Shown in pieces: positions 10,051 through 18,436 of a stretch of 64,000 bases of DNA. The DNA comes from an uncultured Acidimicrobiales bacterium (lineage in GTDB: Bacteria; Actinomycetota; Acidimicrobiia; Acidimicrobiales; Aldehydirespiratoraceae). The translations under genes were made by a program, and so were the position numbers. Position 1 is the stretch's first letter. Each line of letters begins with the position of its first letter. The DNA lies in contig CATOTC010000003.1 of assembly GCA_951812975.1 (NCBI GenBank), positions 248,001 to 312,000 on the forward strand, given 5' to 3'. The notes under the pieces were generated by a model. It did not search any database and was not told the origin of the DNA. It saw only the letters and a program-made list of their open reading frames with translations.

Positions 10051-10062
10051 ACAGCTGTTTGG

Positions 10063-11520
10063 TCAACCGTCCAAGACGAACACGCTGACCCGCCCCATCT
10101 CGAACATCTCAGCAACGTCTTCCACGGTGGGGTCACCCAGACGCACTGAGTAGGACGAGTCGACGAGAACAATGTCGGCGTCGTCGGGGGTCACTGGATC
10201 GTCGCCCTCGACCAGGTCCCAACCTGGAAGATGATGCGACGCTATGTGGAGCGGTCCGAACAGTTCGATACGGGTTTCGGAGTCGAAGCCGCGTTCACGG
10301 AGCTCCGATTCGAGAGCGGAGTAGTCCTGGGGTTGCAATGTGGCGAGTCGCACCAGAGAGAACACCCCGGCAACGACCAGCACAGCCAGACTCGCCACAC
10401 CCACGACACGCCAGAACTTCGGGACCGCTCCGAACACCGAGGTTGCACCCGCTGCCAACAACAGCACCAGAGGGGGCCATACGACGAAGCGGTAGTGACG
10501 TATCTCCACTGGCAGAAGCGACAGGCACAGGTATATCCCCGCGACCGCCGACAGGCAGAAGACGACGGGCCGGCGTCGCCGCGGATCAACGAAGGCGAGG
10601 CAGACCAGCCCTATCGCTGCCGCTGTCAGCCAGGGCCCCTCCGCGTCGAAGTGGTACCAGAGTTCGGTGTACCAGGGGGGATGCAAAGTCGACTCCCCCC
10701 GCACGAACACCAGGTGGCCGGCATCGGCGTGGTCACGTTGAAACTCGATCATCGAGGAGATCGCATCATCGGCATCGCGCCCGAAGGGGGCGTACGCCAC
10801 CAGGAAGGTGACGGCCGAGACCACACCGGCCACCACCAGGCGGGCGACGATGCGCAGCCGATGGACGGCGAGCAGGAACACCGCTATCGGAACAGCGACG
10901 AAGACTCCGGAGAGTTTCGATCCGGTGGCCAGACCGATCGCAGCCCCGAGCCCGACGGCGTCGAGCCATCCGGCACGTTGGCTGAGACGCCAACCGAACC
11001 ACAACGCCAACAGCATGAACATCGCCGTGACCGGCTCAAGGTAGGCGAAGCGTTCCAGTCGATCGCCCGGTGTGCCTGCCTCGATGGAGCCGATGGAACG
11101 GGGCAGGGCCACCCACAGCGCGGCCGCAACGACGCCTGTGACCGGACCCAGCATCGCGGTGCCCAGGCGCCACAGCGCCAACGCGATCACCACCGATGCG
11201 AGCGCGGACACGACGCGGGCAGCGGTGACTCCATCCCCGAGCAGCACCTGCGCTGAACCGAACAGATAGGGGACGACCGGGGGGTGTCCCGCCGTGTCGC
11301 TCAGGTCACCGGCAAGGTAGTCGCGTCCGAGCGACGCATAGATCGGCTCGTCGAACAGAATCGTCGTGGTGCCGATCCGCCACACTCCGGCCCACAGCGC
11401 CACCAGGCCGATCACGATGCCGGTCAGCAGAGAGTGGCGGTTCAGTTTCGCAGCTAGGCCGGGTTCGTCATACCAATCGTCCTCAAGACCCTTCAAGCGC
11501 GTAGTTACCGTTGCAATCAT
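10063..11520 (-). CDS. GT-C (ArnT/PMT-like) membrane glycosyltransferase
   Basis: A 485-residue polytopic membrane protein. A first helix (LLTGIVIGLVALWAGVW) is followed by the acidic loop LFDEPIYASLGRDYLAG, the catalytic Asp/Glu pattern of family 39/83 glycosyltransferases that use polyprenyl-phosphate sugars. Seven or more further hydrophobic segments follow, then a hydrophilic C-terminal domain of ~100 residues outside the membrane. It should transfer a sugar from a lipid carrier on the outer face of the membrane to protein or lipid. Acceptor and sugar are unknown. It is transcribed toward the GT4 gene. Confidence 0.82.
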   Translation of the reverse strand: MIATVTTRLKGLEDDWYDEPGLAAKLNRHSLLTGIVIGLVALWAGVWRIGTTTILFDEPIYASLGRDYLAGDLSDTAGHPPVVPYLFGSAQVLLGDGVTAARVVSALASVVIALALWRLGTAMLGPVTGVVAAALWVALPRSIGSIEAGTPGDRLERFAYLEPVTAMFMLLALWFGWRLSQRAGWLDAVGLGAAIGLATGSKLSGVFVAVPIAVFLLAVHRLRIVARLVVAGVVSAVTFLVAYAPFGRDADDAISSMIEFQRDHADAGHLVFVRGESTLHPPWYTELWYHFDAEGPWLTAAAIGLVCLAFVDPRRRRPVVFCLSAVAGIYLCLSLLPVEIRHYRFVVWPPLVLLLAAGATSVFGAVPKFWRVVGVASLAVLVVAGVFSLVRLATLQPQDYSALESELRERGFDSETRIELFGPLHIASHHLPGWDLVEGDDPVTPDDADIVLVDSSYSVRLGDPTVEDVAEMFEMGRVSVFVLDG

Positions 11521-11596
11521 CCCACAATACCTGCGAATTTCCTGGGCTTGTAGGCCTGTGGACCTCGGCGGCCGGCGCGCCCAGTTCCGATGGGAT

Positions 11597-12373
11597 TCAG
11601 CTCAGCGGCGGCACTCCCGTCAGGTTGACCTCGCAGAGCAGGCCGCCGTCGATGGTGATGGCCTGGCCGGTGATCGCTGTCGACTCATCAGACCCGAGGA
11701 ACAGAACCAGATCGGCGATCTCCGAGGGCTGGATCGTGCGTCCGATGGCGTGCATCGCTGCGATCTCATCGCGGGTGGTGAGGCCGATCCCGAGAACCGA
11801 TTCGAACATCGGGGTCTCCACCACTCCGGGACAGACGGCGTTGCAGCGGATACCCAGGCGGCCGTACTCGATGGCGGTCACCCGGGTGAGGTTGATCAGC
11901 CCTGCCTTAGCCGCGCAGTACGGCGCATTGGCCGCCGAGGCGACCTGCCCGTACACCGAGGAAGTGTTGATGATCGAACCGCTCCTGCGCTCCACCATGT
12001 GCGGCAGCGCCGCCTGCATTCCGTACAGGGGAGCGCTAAGCATGACTCTGATGCTGTCGTCCCAGCCGTCGAGATCGAGATCGGCGACGTACCCTCCGGT
12101 CGAGGTGGCTGCATTGTTGAACAGCACGTCGATGCGTCCGTGGTCGGCCACGCAGCGGTCCACCGCGGCGCGCACCTGCTCAGGGTCCGACACGTCGCAC
12201 TCGAGGAAGGTCACGTCCGGTCCGACGTCGTCTACGAGCGCCTCCCCTCGTTCGGTGTCGCGGTCCGCCGCAACTACCTTCGCTCCCTCTTCGACGTAAC
12301 GCTTCGTTGTCGCCCAACCGATCCCGCCGGCTGCGCCGGTGACTACTGCGGCCCGTCCGTCCATTCGTCCCAT
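11597..12373 (-). CDS. Short-chain dehydrogenase/reductase (SDR)
   Basis: A 258-residue classical SDR, NAD(P)-dependent. It has TGAAGGIG (cofactor glycine motif) near the N-terminus, an acidic residue after strand 2 (VVAADRDTERG) favouring NAD, NNAA, the catalytic Ser in INTSSVYG, and YCAAKAG for Tyr/Lys. C-terminal CPGVVETPM and TGQAITIDGG are typical. The ATG at 12373 has an AAGGA box 8 bases upstream; longer in-frame extensions upstream have no support. It is divergent from a PhyH gene and possibly part of a catabolic or secondary pathway with it; substrate unknown. Confidence 0.9.
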   Translation of the reverse strand: MGRMDGRAAVVTGAAGGIGWATTKRYVEEGAKVVAADRDTERGEALVDDVGPDVTFLECDVSDPEQVRAAVDRCVADHGRIDVLFNNAATSTGGYVADLDLDGWDDSIRVMLSAPLYGMQAALPHMVERRSGSIINTSSVYGQVASAANAPYCAAKAGLINLTRVTAIEYGRLGIRCNAVCPGVVETPMFESVLGIGLTTRDEIAAMHAIGRTIQPSEIADLVLFLGSDESTAITGQAITIDGGLLCEVNLTGVPPLS

Positions 12374-12475
12374 GTGTCGAGTCCTTCTTGCTTGAGTTCG
12401 GCCCGACACTAACGCCATGTCCCAAGGGGCGATAAGTCGACAGCCCCAGTAGGCAACCCATACCCTTCTCGACGT

Positions 12476-13288
12476 ATGGCGATTGTTTCCGGCGTGTCCT
12501 CCACGGCCATCGACAGCTTCCGCGACGACGGCTACTTCATCGTGGACGGGTTCAGCGGCGTTGACGTCGGCCACCAAATGCTCGCCGACGTCATCGAGAT
12601 CGTCCGCGACCCCGATGAGGTCGTGTCGTCGACGCCTGGAATGCTCATCGTTTCAGAGACGCAGGAGGACATGGTCGGCGTCAACCCCGAGGACACCGTC
12701 TCCAAGGTGTTCACCCTCCATGATCGGGGTGCTTTCAAATCGTTCCTGGACGATGAGCGGATCGCCGCGCTGCTCGTTGATCTGATCGGGCCCGACGTGG
12801 ACTGCTTCCCGTCGCAGTTCATCTTCAAGAACCCCGGTGCCTGGGGCCAGCCCTGGCATCAGGACAGCTACTACTTCCCGTTCGATCCACCCCGGCCCAT
12901 CGTCGGACTGTGGCTGGCGGTGACCGAGGCCACACTCGGGAACGGCTGCCTGCACATCCTGGCCGGCAGCCACACCGAACCGGTCCACACCCACGTTCCC
13001 GACAGGCGGCCCAATGCCAACCTCGGATACGTGGAGATCGTCGACCACGACATGTCCGACCAGCAACCCGTCCTCATGGACGCCGGCGACCTTCTGGTGT
13101 TCGACAGCCACTTGATGCACTGCTCGATCGACAACCTCTCGGAAGGGATCCGGGCCGCGATGGTGTTCCACTGCTGCGCGGCGGGCACCGTCGACCTCGG
13201 TTTTGAGCAGTACGACTACTTCAAGAGCCCGATTCACAGGTTCACCGCCCTGTTGCGCGACGGCGAACTGGCGATAGCACCGCAATGA
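12476..13288 (+). CDS. Phytanoyl-CoA dioxygenase (PhyH) family protein
   Basis: A 270-residue Fe(II)/2-oxoglutarate oxygenase. The facial triad is visible: HQDSYYF gives HxD, and the distal His lies in FDSHLMHCS, followed by an Arg (GIRAAMVF) positioned to bind 2-oxoglutarate. Family members hydroxylate lipids or small natural products; the substrate cannot be inferred. A TACCCT hexamer (12461-12466) lies 9 bases before the ATG and there is no clear SD, so the gene may be leaderless. It is followed by a GH51 remnant and a second PhyH gene on the same strand. Confidence 0.88.
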   Translation: MAIVSGVSSTAIDSFRDDGYFIVDGFSGVDVGHQMLADVIEIVRDPDEVVSSTPGMLIVSETQEDMVGVNPEDTVSKVFTLHDRGAFKSFLDDERIAALLVDLIGPDVDCFPSQFIFKNPGAWGQPWHQDSYYFPFDPPRPIVGLWLAVTEATLGNGCLHILAGSHTEPVHTHVPDRRPNANLGYVEIVDHDMSDQQPVLMDAGDLLVFDSHLMHCSIDNLSEGIRAAMVFHCCAAGTVDLGFEQYDYFKSPIHRFTALLRDGELAIAPQ

Positions 13289-13337
13289 CTCCCGACAACC
13301 CACCCGGGTCGACTCTGTGCGGATCGGAGCGGCTGCA

Positions 13338-13529
13338 ATGAGCACTCCGACTGCCGCGGTGCTCGTTGATCCCCGCCGGACCACCGGGCCGATCGACGAC
13401 CGTGTCTACGGACAGTTCATCGAGAACATGGGACGCGCCGTCTACGGGGGCATCTTCGAGCCGGACTCTCCCCTGGCCGACGAGTTGACCCTTTTGCCCC
13501 ACAGCCACGTCACCCTGGTGGTCCCATGA
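13338..13529 (+). pseudogene. Alpha-L-arabinofuranosidase (GH51) remnant with internal deletion
   Basis: A 63-codon reading frame begins like a GH51 arabinofuranosidase: RRTTGPIDDRVYGQFIENMG followed by RAVYGGIFEPDSPLADE is the well-known N-terminal strand of that family. It then jumps to LTLLPHSHVTLVV, which resembles the family's last beta strand (the LPPxS... ending). The catalytic barrel of roughly 400 residues is absent, so it cannot be active. A GGAG box sits 8 bases before the ATG at 13338 and the stop overlaps the next start (ATGA). It is a decayed gene or an assembly collapse. Confidence 0.72.
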
Positions 13530-14377
13530 GCAACTCGGCGGTCAGCGCGCATCCGTGGAACCGGGACTTCGTCTGGCGTTCGGTCACCGCGTCGCCCGCC
13601 GCGCTCACCACAGGGCAGACCGACGCGTTCGACAACGAGGGGTTCTTTGTGATCGAGGACCTGATCGATCCAGACACCACCGATACGGTTGTCGAGGAGA
13701 TCGACGCCATCGAAGCGGAAACCGAAGCAGCGCTGCGCTCCTTTGAGGACGAGCGCTTGATGATCGGCGAAGCTGGCGCGATCACCTTTTCTCCTCATCT
13801 GGTCGCCCGGTCGGACCTTCTGCGGCGGCTGGCCGCTGATCCCCGCATCGGCGCGCTCTGTGCTGATCTCATCGGCCCGGACGTGAACCTGTACTGGGAC
13901 CAGGCCGTTTACAAGAAGCCCGAGAAACCCCGACGGTTCCCCTGGCATCAGGACAACGGCTACACCTATGTCGAACCCCAGCAGTACCTCACAGTGTGGC
14001 TGGCCCTCAGCGACGCCACGGTCGACAACGGCTGTCCGTGGGTCGCCCCCGGTGTTCATCGGCGGGGCACTCTGGCCCACAACTACGTCGATCCGCTGGG
14101 GTTCGAGTGCTTCGAGCGATTCGACGACGCAGAGCCTGCGCCGGTACCCGCGGGCGGGGCTGTGGTGTTCTCCTCGCTCACCCCGCACCTGACCGGCCCC
14201 AACACCACCGACGAGGTCCGCAAGTCCTACATCCTGCAGTACGCGCCGCGGGGCGCTGAGGTGCTGACCGGCGATCCCGGTTCGGGTCCGCCGACGGGAC
14301 GGGTCTCCTGCGATGCTCCCGAACGCCAGTTCCCGGTAGTTCGAGACGGCTCTGCGGTCACACCGGATCCGATCTGA
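13526..14377 (+). CDS. Phytanoyl-CoA dioxygenase (PhyH) family protein
   Basis: A 283-residue Fe(II)/2-oxoglutarate oxygenase. FPWHQDNGYTYV supplies His/Asp of the metal site and SSLTPHLTGPN the second His; KSYILQY follows with the basic residue used for 2-oxoglutarate. The segment DNGCPWVAPGVHRRG is typical of PhyH proteins. It overlaps the GH51 remnant stop by four bases (ATGA), so it probably once followed that gene in an operon, which hints at a sugar- or lipid-linked role. It is clearly diverged from the PhyH protein at 12476 rather than a recent duplicate. Confidence 0.88.
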   Translation: MSNSAVSAHPWNRDFVWRSVTASPAALTTGQTDAFDNEGFFVIEDLIDPDTTDTVVEEIDAIEAETEAALRSFEDERLMIGEAGAITFSPHLVARSDLLRRLAADPRIGALCADLIGPDVNLYWDQAVYKKPEKPRRFPWHQDNGYTYVEPQQYLTVWLALSDATVDNGCPWVAPGVHRRGTLAHNYVDPLGFECFERFDDAEPAPVPAGGAVVFSSLTPHLTGPNTTDEVRKSYILQYAPRGAEVLTGDPGSGPPTGRVSCDAPERQFPVVRDGSAVTPDPI

Positions 14378-14421
14378 TCGGTCCACGGTGCCGCACCCCG
14401 CCTGCCGTCACTTGGGCAGGG

Positions 14422-15162
14422 CTAGTACAGGCCCAAAAGATGGCCGGACATCGCCACGACGGCGACCACGAGCACGGGACGGACGACCCTCTCACCGCCT
14501 GCAACCGTGACGCGTGCGCCGACAACGGACCCGGCGCCCAGACCTGCCGCGAGCACTATCGCGGGCAGCCAGTAGACGTCGCCGTTGACGATGAACACAG
14601 GCAACGTGAAGACCGTGTAAACGAAGGTCACGATCACCTTGATGTGGTTGGTCGTCACAATGTCGATGCCCGCTCGGGTGAGCGCCACGATCAGAATCAA
14701 CCCGATGCCTGCCTGGATCGATCCCCCATAGATACCGACCGCGAAGAAGACGAGCGTGGTGACCCACCAGGACCACTGGGGCCGGTCTTGCAGCTTGGAG
14801 GGATCGGGTCTGATCAGCGACAGGGCGAGTATCGGGATCATCACCAGACCGAAGACACGCTCGAAGTCGTCGTCGGTCAACTGCGAGATGAGCACCGAAC
14901 CGACGAGTGCTCCTACCACCGTCGGCACGAGAATCCGGCCGATGCCGGCCCATCCGGCCACTCCCAGGCGGCGGAAGGTGTCCGTGGCGCTCATTGAGCC
15001 CGCAAGCACCCCGACCCGGTTGGAGCCGTTGGCGGCGTTTCCGGGCACATCGGCGAATACCAGCAGCGGAACTGTCAGCAGAGAGCCCCCACCAGCCATC
15101 GTGTTGATGATTCCTGCCAGGAAACCACCACCGAGGAGAAGCACGACATGGATGGCCTCCAT
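14422..15162 (-). CDS. TauE/SafE family permease
   Basis: A 246-residue membrane protein with about eight hydrophobic segments. The N-terminus (GGGFLAGIINTMAGGGSLLTVPLL) carries the repeated glycine-rich motif of TauE/SafE proteins, followed by NAANGSNRVGVLAG. The family is linked to export or uptake of sulfite, sulfoacetate and other sulfonates or organic anions. The substrate is not deducible here, and no sulfonate genes are adjacent. It converges on the PhyH gene with a 44-bp gap. Confidence 0.88.
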   Translation of the reverse strand: MEAIHVVLLLGGGFLAGIINTMAGGGSLLTVPLLVFADVPGNAANGSNRVGVLAGSMSATDTFRRLGVAGWAGIGRILVPTVVGALVGSVLISQLTDDDFERVFGLVMIPILALSLIRPDPSKLQDRPQWSWWVTTLVFFAVGIYGGSIQAGIGLILIVALTRAGIDIVTTNHIKVIVTFVYTVFTLPVFIVNGDVYWLPAIVLAAGLGAGSVVGARVTVAGGERVVRPVLVVAVVAMSGHLLGLY

Positions 15163-15290
15163 GCGCCTTACGTTACGCCCCGCTCACCACGCCCCGCTCA
15201 CCGGCCCCGAACTGCGCCCTTCTCACCGGCCCTGAGGGCGCTGGTCGGGGTTGCCGTCCGGGGCCGCAGGACGAAGGTCGGGCCGCGTGT

Positions 15291-16190
15291 CTAGGGATCG
15301 GGGTTGAAGGGGCCCCGGTTCATCTGTTGGCGGACGGGAACCACAGTGGGGTTCGTCATGAAGCGGCGCTGCCAGTTGGCGCCGTCGACGACGAGCGTGT
15401 GACCGGAGATGAACTGGGCGTAGGGGCTGGCCAGGAAGGTCGCCGCCCAGCCGAACTCTCGGCGGGTGCCCACCCGCATGGCCGGTTGGAGCAGGTCCTT
15501 TTCGGGATCGGCTCGTTGGAGGTTGGCGGTGATGTCGGCGGTCATGTCCTCATGGGGGATCAGGCCGGGCACCAGACCGTTGACCTGGATGCCGTAGGGC
15601 CCCCATTCCACCGCCAGGCTCTCGACCATGTTCTTGACGCCCGCCTTTGCGGCTGCGGAGTGGGCGAAACCGGGACCACCGGTCCAGGCGTAGCTGGCCC
15701 CGATGTTGATGATGCTCGCCGGCGTGTTGGCCGCGAGGTGTCGGCGGGCGAACTCGCGAGCGACGAAGAAGGTTCCGTTGAGCGTGATGTCGACCACAGT
15801 GCGCCAGGCGTTGGGCGACATGTCCTCGGCCGGGACCGGGAAGTTCGCGGCCGCATTGTTGACGCATACCCGAGGGAGTCCGAACGCTTCGGAGGCCGCA
15901 CCGACCATGGCCGTGATCGAGTCGGGGTCACGGATGTCGCAGACGACGGTTTCTACCGGCGCGCCGAGCTCTTCGATCGCGGCTCGGCCGGCGTCGAGGT
16001 TGTCCTGCTTGCGGCTGGCGATCACGATGCTCGCGCCGAGCCGGGCGAACTCCACGGCGATGCCCTTGCCCAGACCGGTGCCGGCGCCGGTGATGAGCAC
16101 GGCGGTTCCGTCGAAGGTGCCCGCCGACAGTGCTGACGACCCGAGCGGCGGCGGCGCAGGCAGCCCCTGTGGTCCGTCGTCGTTGCTCAT
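15291..16190 (-). CDS. SDR family oxidoreductase (2,4-dienoyl-CoA reductase-like)
   Basis: A 299-residue SDR with TGAGTGLGKGIA (cofactor loop), ASRKQDN (basic residues favouring NADPH), NNAAANFPVPAEDMS, an INIGASYAWTG segment and a Ser/Ala-rich HSAAAKAG in place of YxxxK. The catalytic Tyr of classical SDRs is not present at that position, as in the DECR-type dienoyl-CoA reductases. FPVPAEDMSPNAW also fits that group. The ATG at 16190 overlaps the TGA of the upstream enoyl-CoA hydratase by one base (TGATG), so translation is coupled and a joint role in unsaturated acyl-CoA breakdown is likely. Confidence 0.85.
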   Translation of the reverse strand: MSNDDGPQGLPAPPPLGSSALSAGTFDGTAVLITGAGTGLGKGIAVEFARLGASIVIASRKQDNLDAGRAAIEELGAPVETVVCDIRDPDSITAMVGAASEAFGLPRVCVNNAAANFPVPAEDMSPNAWRTVVDITLNGTFFVAREFARRHLAANTPASIINIGASYAWTGGPGFAHSAAAKAGVKNMVESLAVEWGPYGIQVNGLVPGLIPHEDMTADITANLQRADPEKDLLQPAMRVGTRREFGWAATFLASPYAQFISGHTLVVDGANWQRRFMTNPTVVPVRQQMNRGPFNPDP

Positions 16191-16969
16191 CACGATCCCC
16201 TGTAGTTCGGCTCGCGGCCCTCGGCGCGGGCGGCTCTGAACTCGGCGAAGTCCTCTGATTTGTTGAGGAAGGTCTGGTAGATCAGCTCGTCCTCCATCGA
16301 GGTGCGGACCGGAGGCCGTGACAGGTGGCTGATCACACGGCGGGCGAGTTTCACCGTCACCGCGGGCGACGCTGCGATCTTGTCGGCCATCTCTTTGGCG
16401 GTGCTGTCGAGTTCGTCGGGCGCCACGACCCGGCTCACGATGCCGTGGGCGAGTGCTTCTTGAGCATCGAGTACCCGTCCCGTCAGGACCATGTCGCTGA
16501 CCAGGCCGTGCCCGCACATTTCATAGAGCACTCCCATCCCGCCGGTGTCGGGGATCACGCCGTAGTTCACTTCGGGCAGCATGAAACGCGCCCCCTCCGC
16601 GGCGATGCGGATGTCGCACATCAAGGCCCGCTGGAAGGATCCGCCGATGGCCCAACCGCCGATCGCCACGATGATCGGTGCCTCCAGTTCCCAGATCTTC
16701 TGAATCCCCTTGTGTCCCCGGGTCATCAATTCGTGGTGGGTCATGTCGGTGACGTTGGTGCCGATCGCGGCGACGTCGCGGCCAGAGGACCAGTTCTTGC
16801 CCTCGCCGCGCCAGATCACAGCCCGCACTGAGGGGGTGGCGATGAGCTCGTCGAATATGGCGAACAGGCGGGCGTCCATGTCGTCGTCGAACGCGTTGTG
16901 CTTTGCGGTGTTGTTGTTGGTGATGGTCGCCACAGGACCATCGATTTCCAGAATCAGCTTCTCGGTCAC
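16190..16969 (-). CDS. Enoyl-CoA hydratase/isomerase (crotonase) family protein
   Basis: A 259-residue crotonase-fold protein. ATITNNNTAKHNAFDDDM opens the fold; SSGRDVAAIG and GGWAIGGSFQRALMCDIRIAA form the oxyanion-hole strands that hold the CoA thioester. PEVNYGVIPDTGGMGVLYE occupies the region with the catalytic acidic residues. It hydrates or isomerises an acyl-CoA double bond. The GTG at 16969 is chosen because upstream in-frame sequence overlaps the divergent isomerase gene. It is coupled by TGATG overlap to the dienoyl-CoA-reductase-like SDR. Confidence 0.87.
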   Translation of the reverse strand: MTEKLILEIDGPVATITNNNTAKHNAFDDDMDARLFAIFDELIATPSVRAVIWRGEGKNWSSGRDVAAIGTNVTDMTHHELMTRGHKGIQKIWELEAPIIVAIGGWAIGGSFQRALMCDIRIAAEGARFMLPEVNYGVIPDTGGMGVLYEMCGHGLVSDMVLTGRVLDAQEALAHGIVSRVVAPDELDSTAKEMADKIAASPAVTVKLARRVISHLSRPPVRTSMEDELIYQTFLNKSEDFAEFRAARAEGREPNYRGS

Positions 16970-17069
16970 GCCTTGATTCTGTCTGATTGCCGGGCTCGGG
17001 GCACATTGGCCTCCCTTCCGGTGCAACTGCCGATTGGATAAGCGCCGTTCAATTGAGGAGACTCCTCTG

Positions 17070-17882
17070 ATGAAGATCGATTCACTCGGCAACTGTCCGT
17101 CAACGCTGCTGTCCGACCCGATGCGCGTCGATGCCGACTCGTTCAGGGGATACATCAACGCCACCGCGCAGGCAGGGTTCGATTCGGTGAGTCTGTGGGC
17201 CTTCCATCTCATGTTCGCGGGCCCGCAGGCGGCCAGCGTCGTGATCGATTCGGGACTGTCGGTGAAAGCGGTCGAGGCTGCGATCAGTTGGACCGCCGGC
17301 CCGACTGATGCGGCGCGTGCGGAGGTCGCCGGTCTGGTCGAGACGGGTTCGCAGTTCGGTGCCCACATTGTCGGCGCGGCCTGTCTGGGGCCGGTCGACG
17401 ATCAGGGCGCGGCAGCCGAGGGGGTGGCGATGCTGGCGGAGGTGGCGGCCTCTGCTGACATGGTGATCGCTTTGGAGTTCCTGCCGTGGACCGGGGTACC
17501 GAGTTTTTCTGCCGCCAATGATCTGGTGGTCGCCAGCGGTGCCGACAACGCCACGATCCTGCTCGACGCCTGGCATTGGATCCGTCAGCCTGGCGGCCCC
17601 GACCTCGATGCTCTCCGCTCGGTTCCCGGCGACCGGATTGCGTACGTGCAGATGTGTGACCCGGGCCCGACCCGGGGCGACAACCTGGAGGCCGAGGCGA
17701 TGACGGACCGCCGGCTCCCCGGTGCGGGAACGGTCGACTACGCCTCAATCTGGTCAGCGCTCGACGACATCGGCTCTAACCCGTTCGTGGCCGCGGAGGT
17801 GTTCAACCCGGAGATGACGGCCAGGGGCCCTGTGCCGATGGCGGCCGCCATCCACGACGCCTGCTGGATGCAACTGCCATAG
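17070..17882 (+). CDS. Xylose isomerase-like TIM-barrel protein (sugar phosphate isomerase/epimerase family)
   Basis: A 270-residue AP-endonuclease-2/xylose-isomerase-like barrel. Metal-ligand positions are visible: IALEFLPWTG (Glu), ILLDAWHWIRQPGG (Asp and His), YVQMCDPGP (Asp) and VAAEVFNPEM (Glu). The block MTDRRLPGAGTVDY is shared with the isomerase at 44060. The fold isomerises or epimerises sugars or keto-acids; the reaction here is unknown. The ATG at 17070 has GAGGAG 9 bases upstream, better than the upstream ATG. The next reading frame (GST remnant) starts two bases after the stop. Confidence 0.84.
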   Translation: MKIDSLGNCPSTLLSDPMRVDADSFRGYINATAQAGFDSVSLWAFHLMFAGPQAASVVIDSGLSVKAVEAAISWTAGPTDAARAEVAGLVETGSQFGAHIVGAACLGPVDDQGAAAEGVAMLAEVAASADMVIALEFLPWTGVPSFSAANDLVVASGADNATILLDAWHWIRQPGGPDLDALRSVPGDRIAYVQMCDPGPTRGDNLEAEAMTDRRLPGAGTVDYASIWSALDDIGSNPFVAAEVFNPEMTARGPVPMAAAIHDACWMQLP

Positions 17883-17884
17883 CC

Positions 17885-18371
17885 ATGGCCGATCATCGTC
17901 TGGTTCTCGCCGGCGGGTACGAGTCGCCCTACACGCGCAAGATGCGCGCCGTGCTGCGCTACCGGCACATCCCGTTCCGCTGGGTGTTGCGCGACTCCAA
18001 GTGGGACGACCTTGCAGAGGTGCCGGTGCGGATCGTCCCGGTGATCGTGTTCCCCGACGCAGACGGCCGCTGTGATGAGGGCCGGGGCGAGGCCATGGTC
18101 GACTCGTCGCCCCAGATCATGCGCCTCGAACGAGAGTACGGGGGCCGCAGTGTCGTGCCCGGCGATCCTGCGCTGGCGTTCATCGACGCCCTGATCGAGG
18201 ACTTCGCCGACGAGTGAGATCGACGGACTCCAGTATCGCCAGGGCCCCTTCAAGTACCAGGGAAAGTGCCTCGCCTGGATCCGCGACGACTACAACGCAC
18301 TCACCCCAGCCGACCGCACCCGCGTCGACAAGATCCTCGTCGGCAGCGGCTGCGAATCCCTGTTCGTGTAA
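17885..18371 (+). pseudogene. Glutathione S-transferase-like gene with central deletion and frameshift
   Basis: From the ATG at 17885, a 110-codon frame gives a thioredoxin-fold GST N-terminal domain (ESPYTRKMRAVLRYRHIPFR, VPVIVFPD, SPQIMRLERE) and stops at 18215-18217 just after DFADE, where the GST helical domain should begin. Immediately after, in the +1 frame (18216-18371), comes the C-terminal end of such a protein (FKYQGKCLAWIRDDYNAL...VDKILVGSGCESLFV). About 150 middle residues are missing. The gene is broken by deletion; an assembly error would look the same. Confidence 0.75.
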
Positions 18372-18436
18372 CCGGGAACACACCGACCTAAGCCGACAGG
18401 CCCGATGTCAACGCCGACCGGAGTCCGAACCGGCCT

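Noticed and set aside
10231-11256. 341-codon plus-strand frame
   Set aside because: Lies antisense to the GT-C enzyme; His/Arg/Gln-rich translation with no fold.
18216-18371. Independent small gene
   Set aside because: No start codon or ribosome site; it reads as the C-terminal end of the GST-like gene in front.
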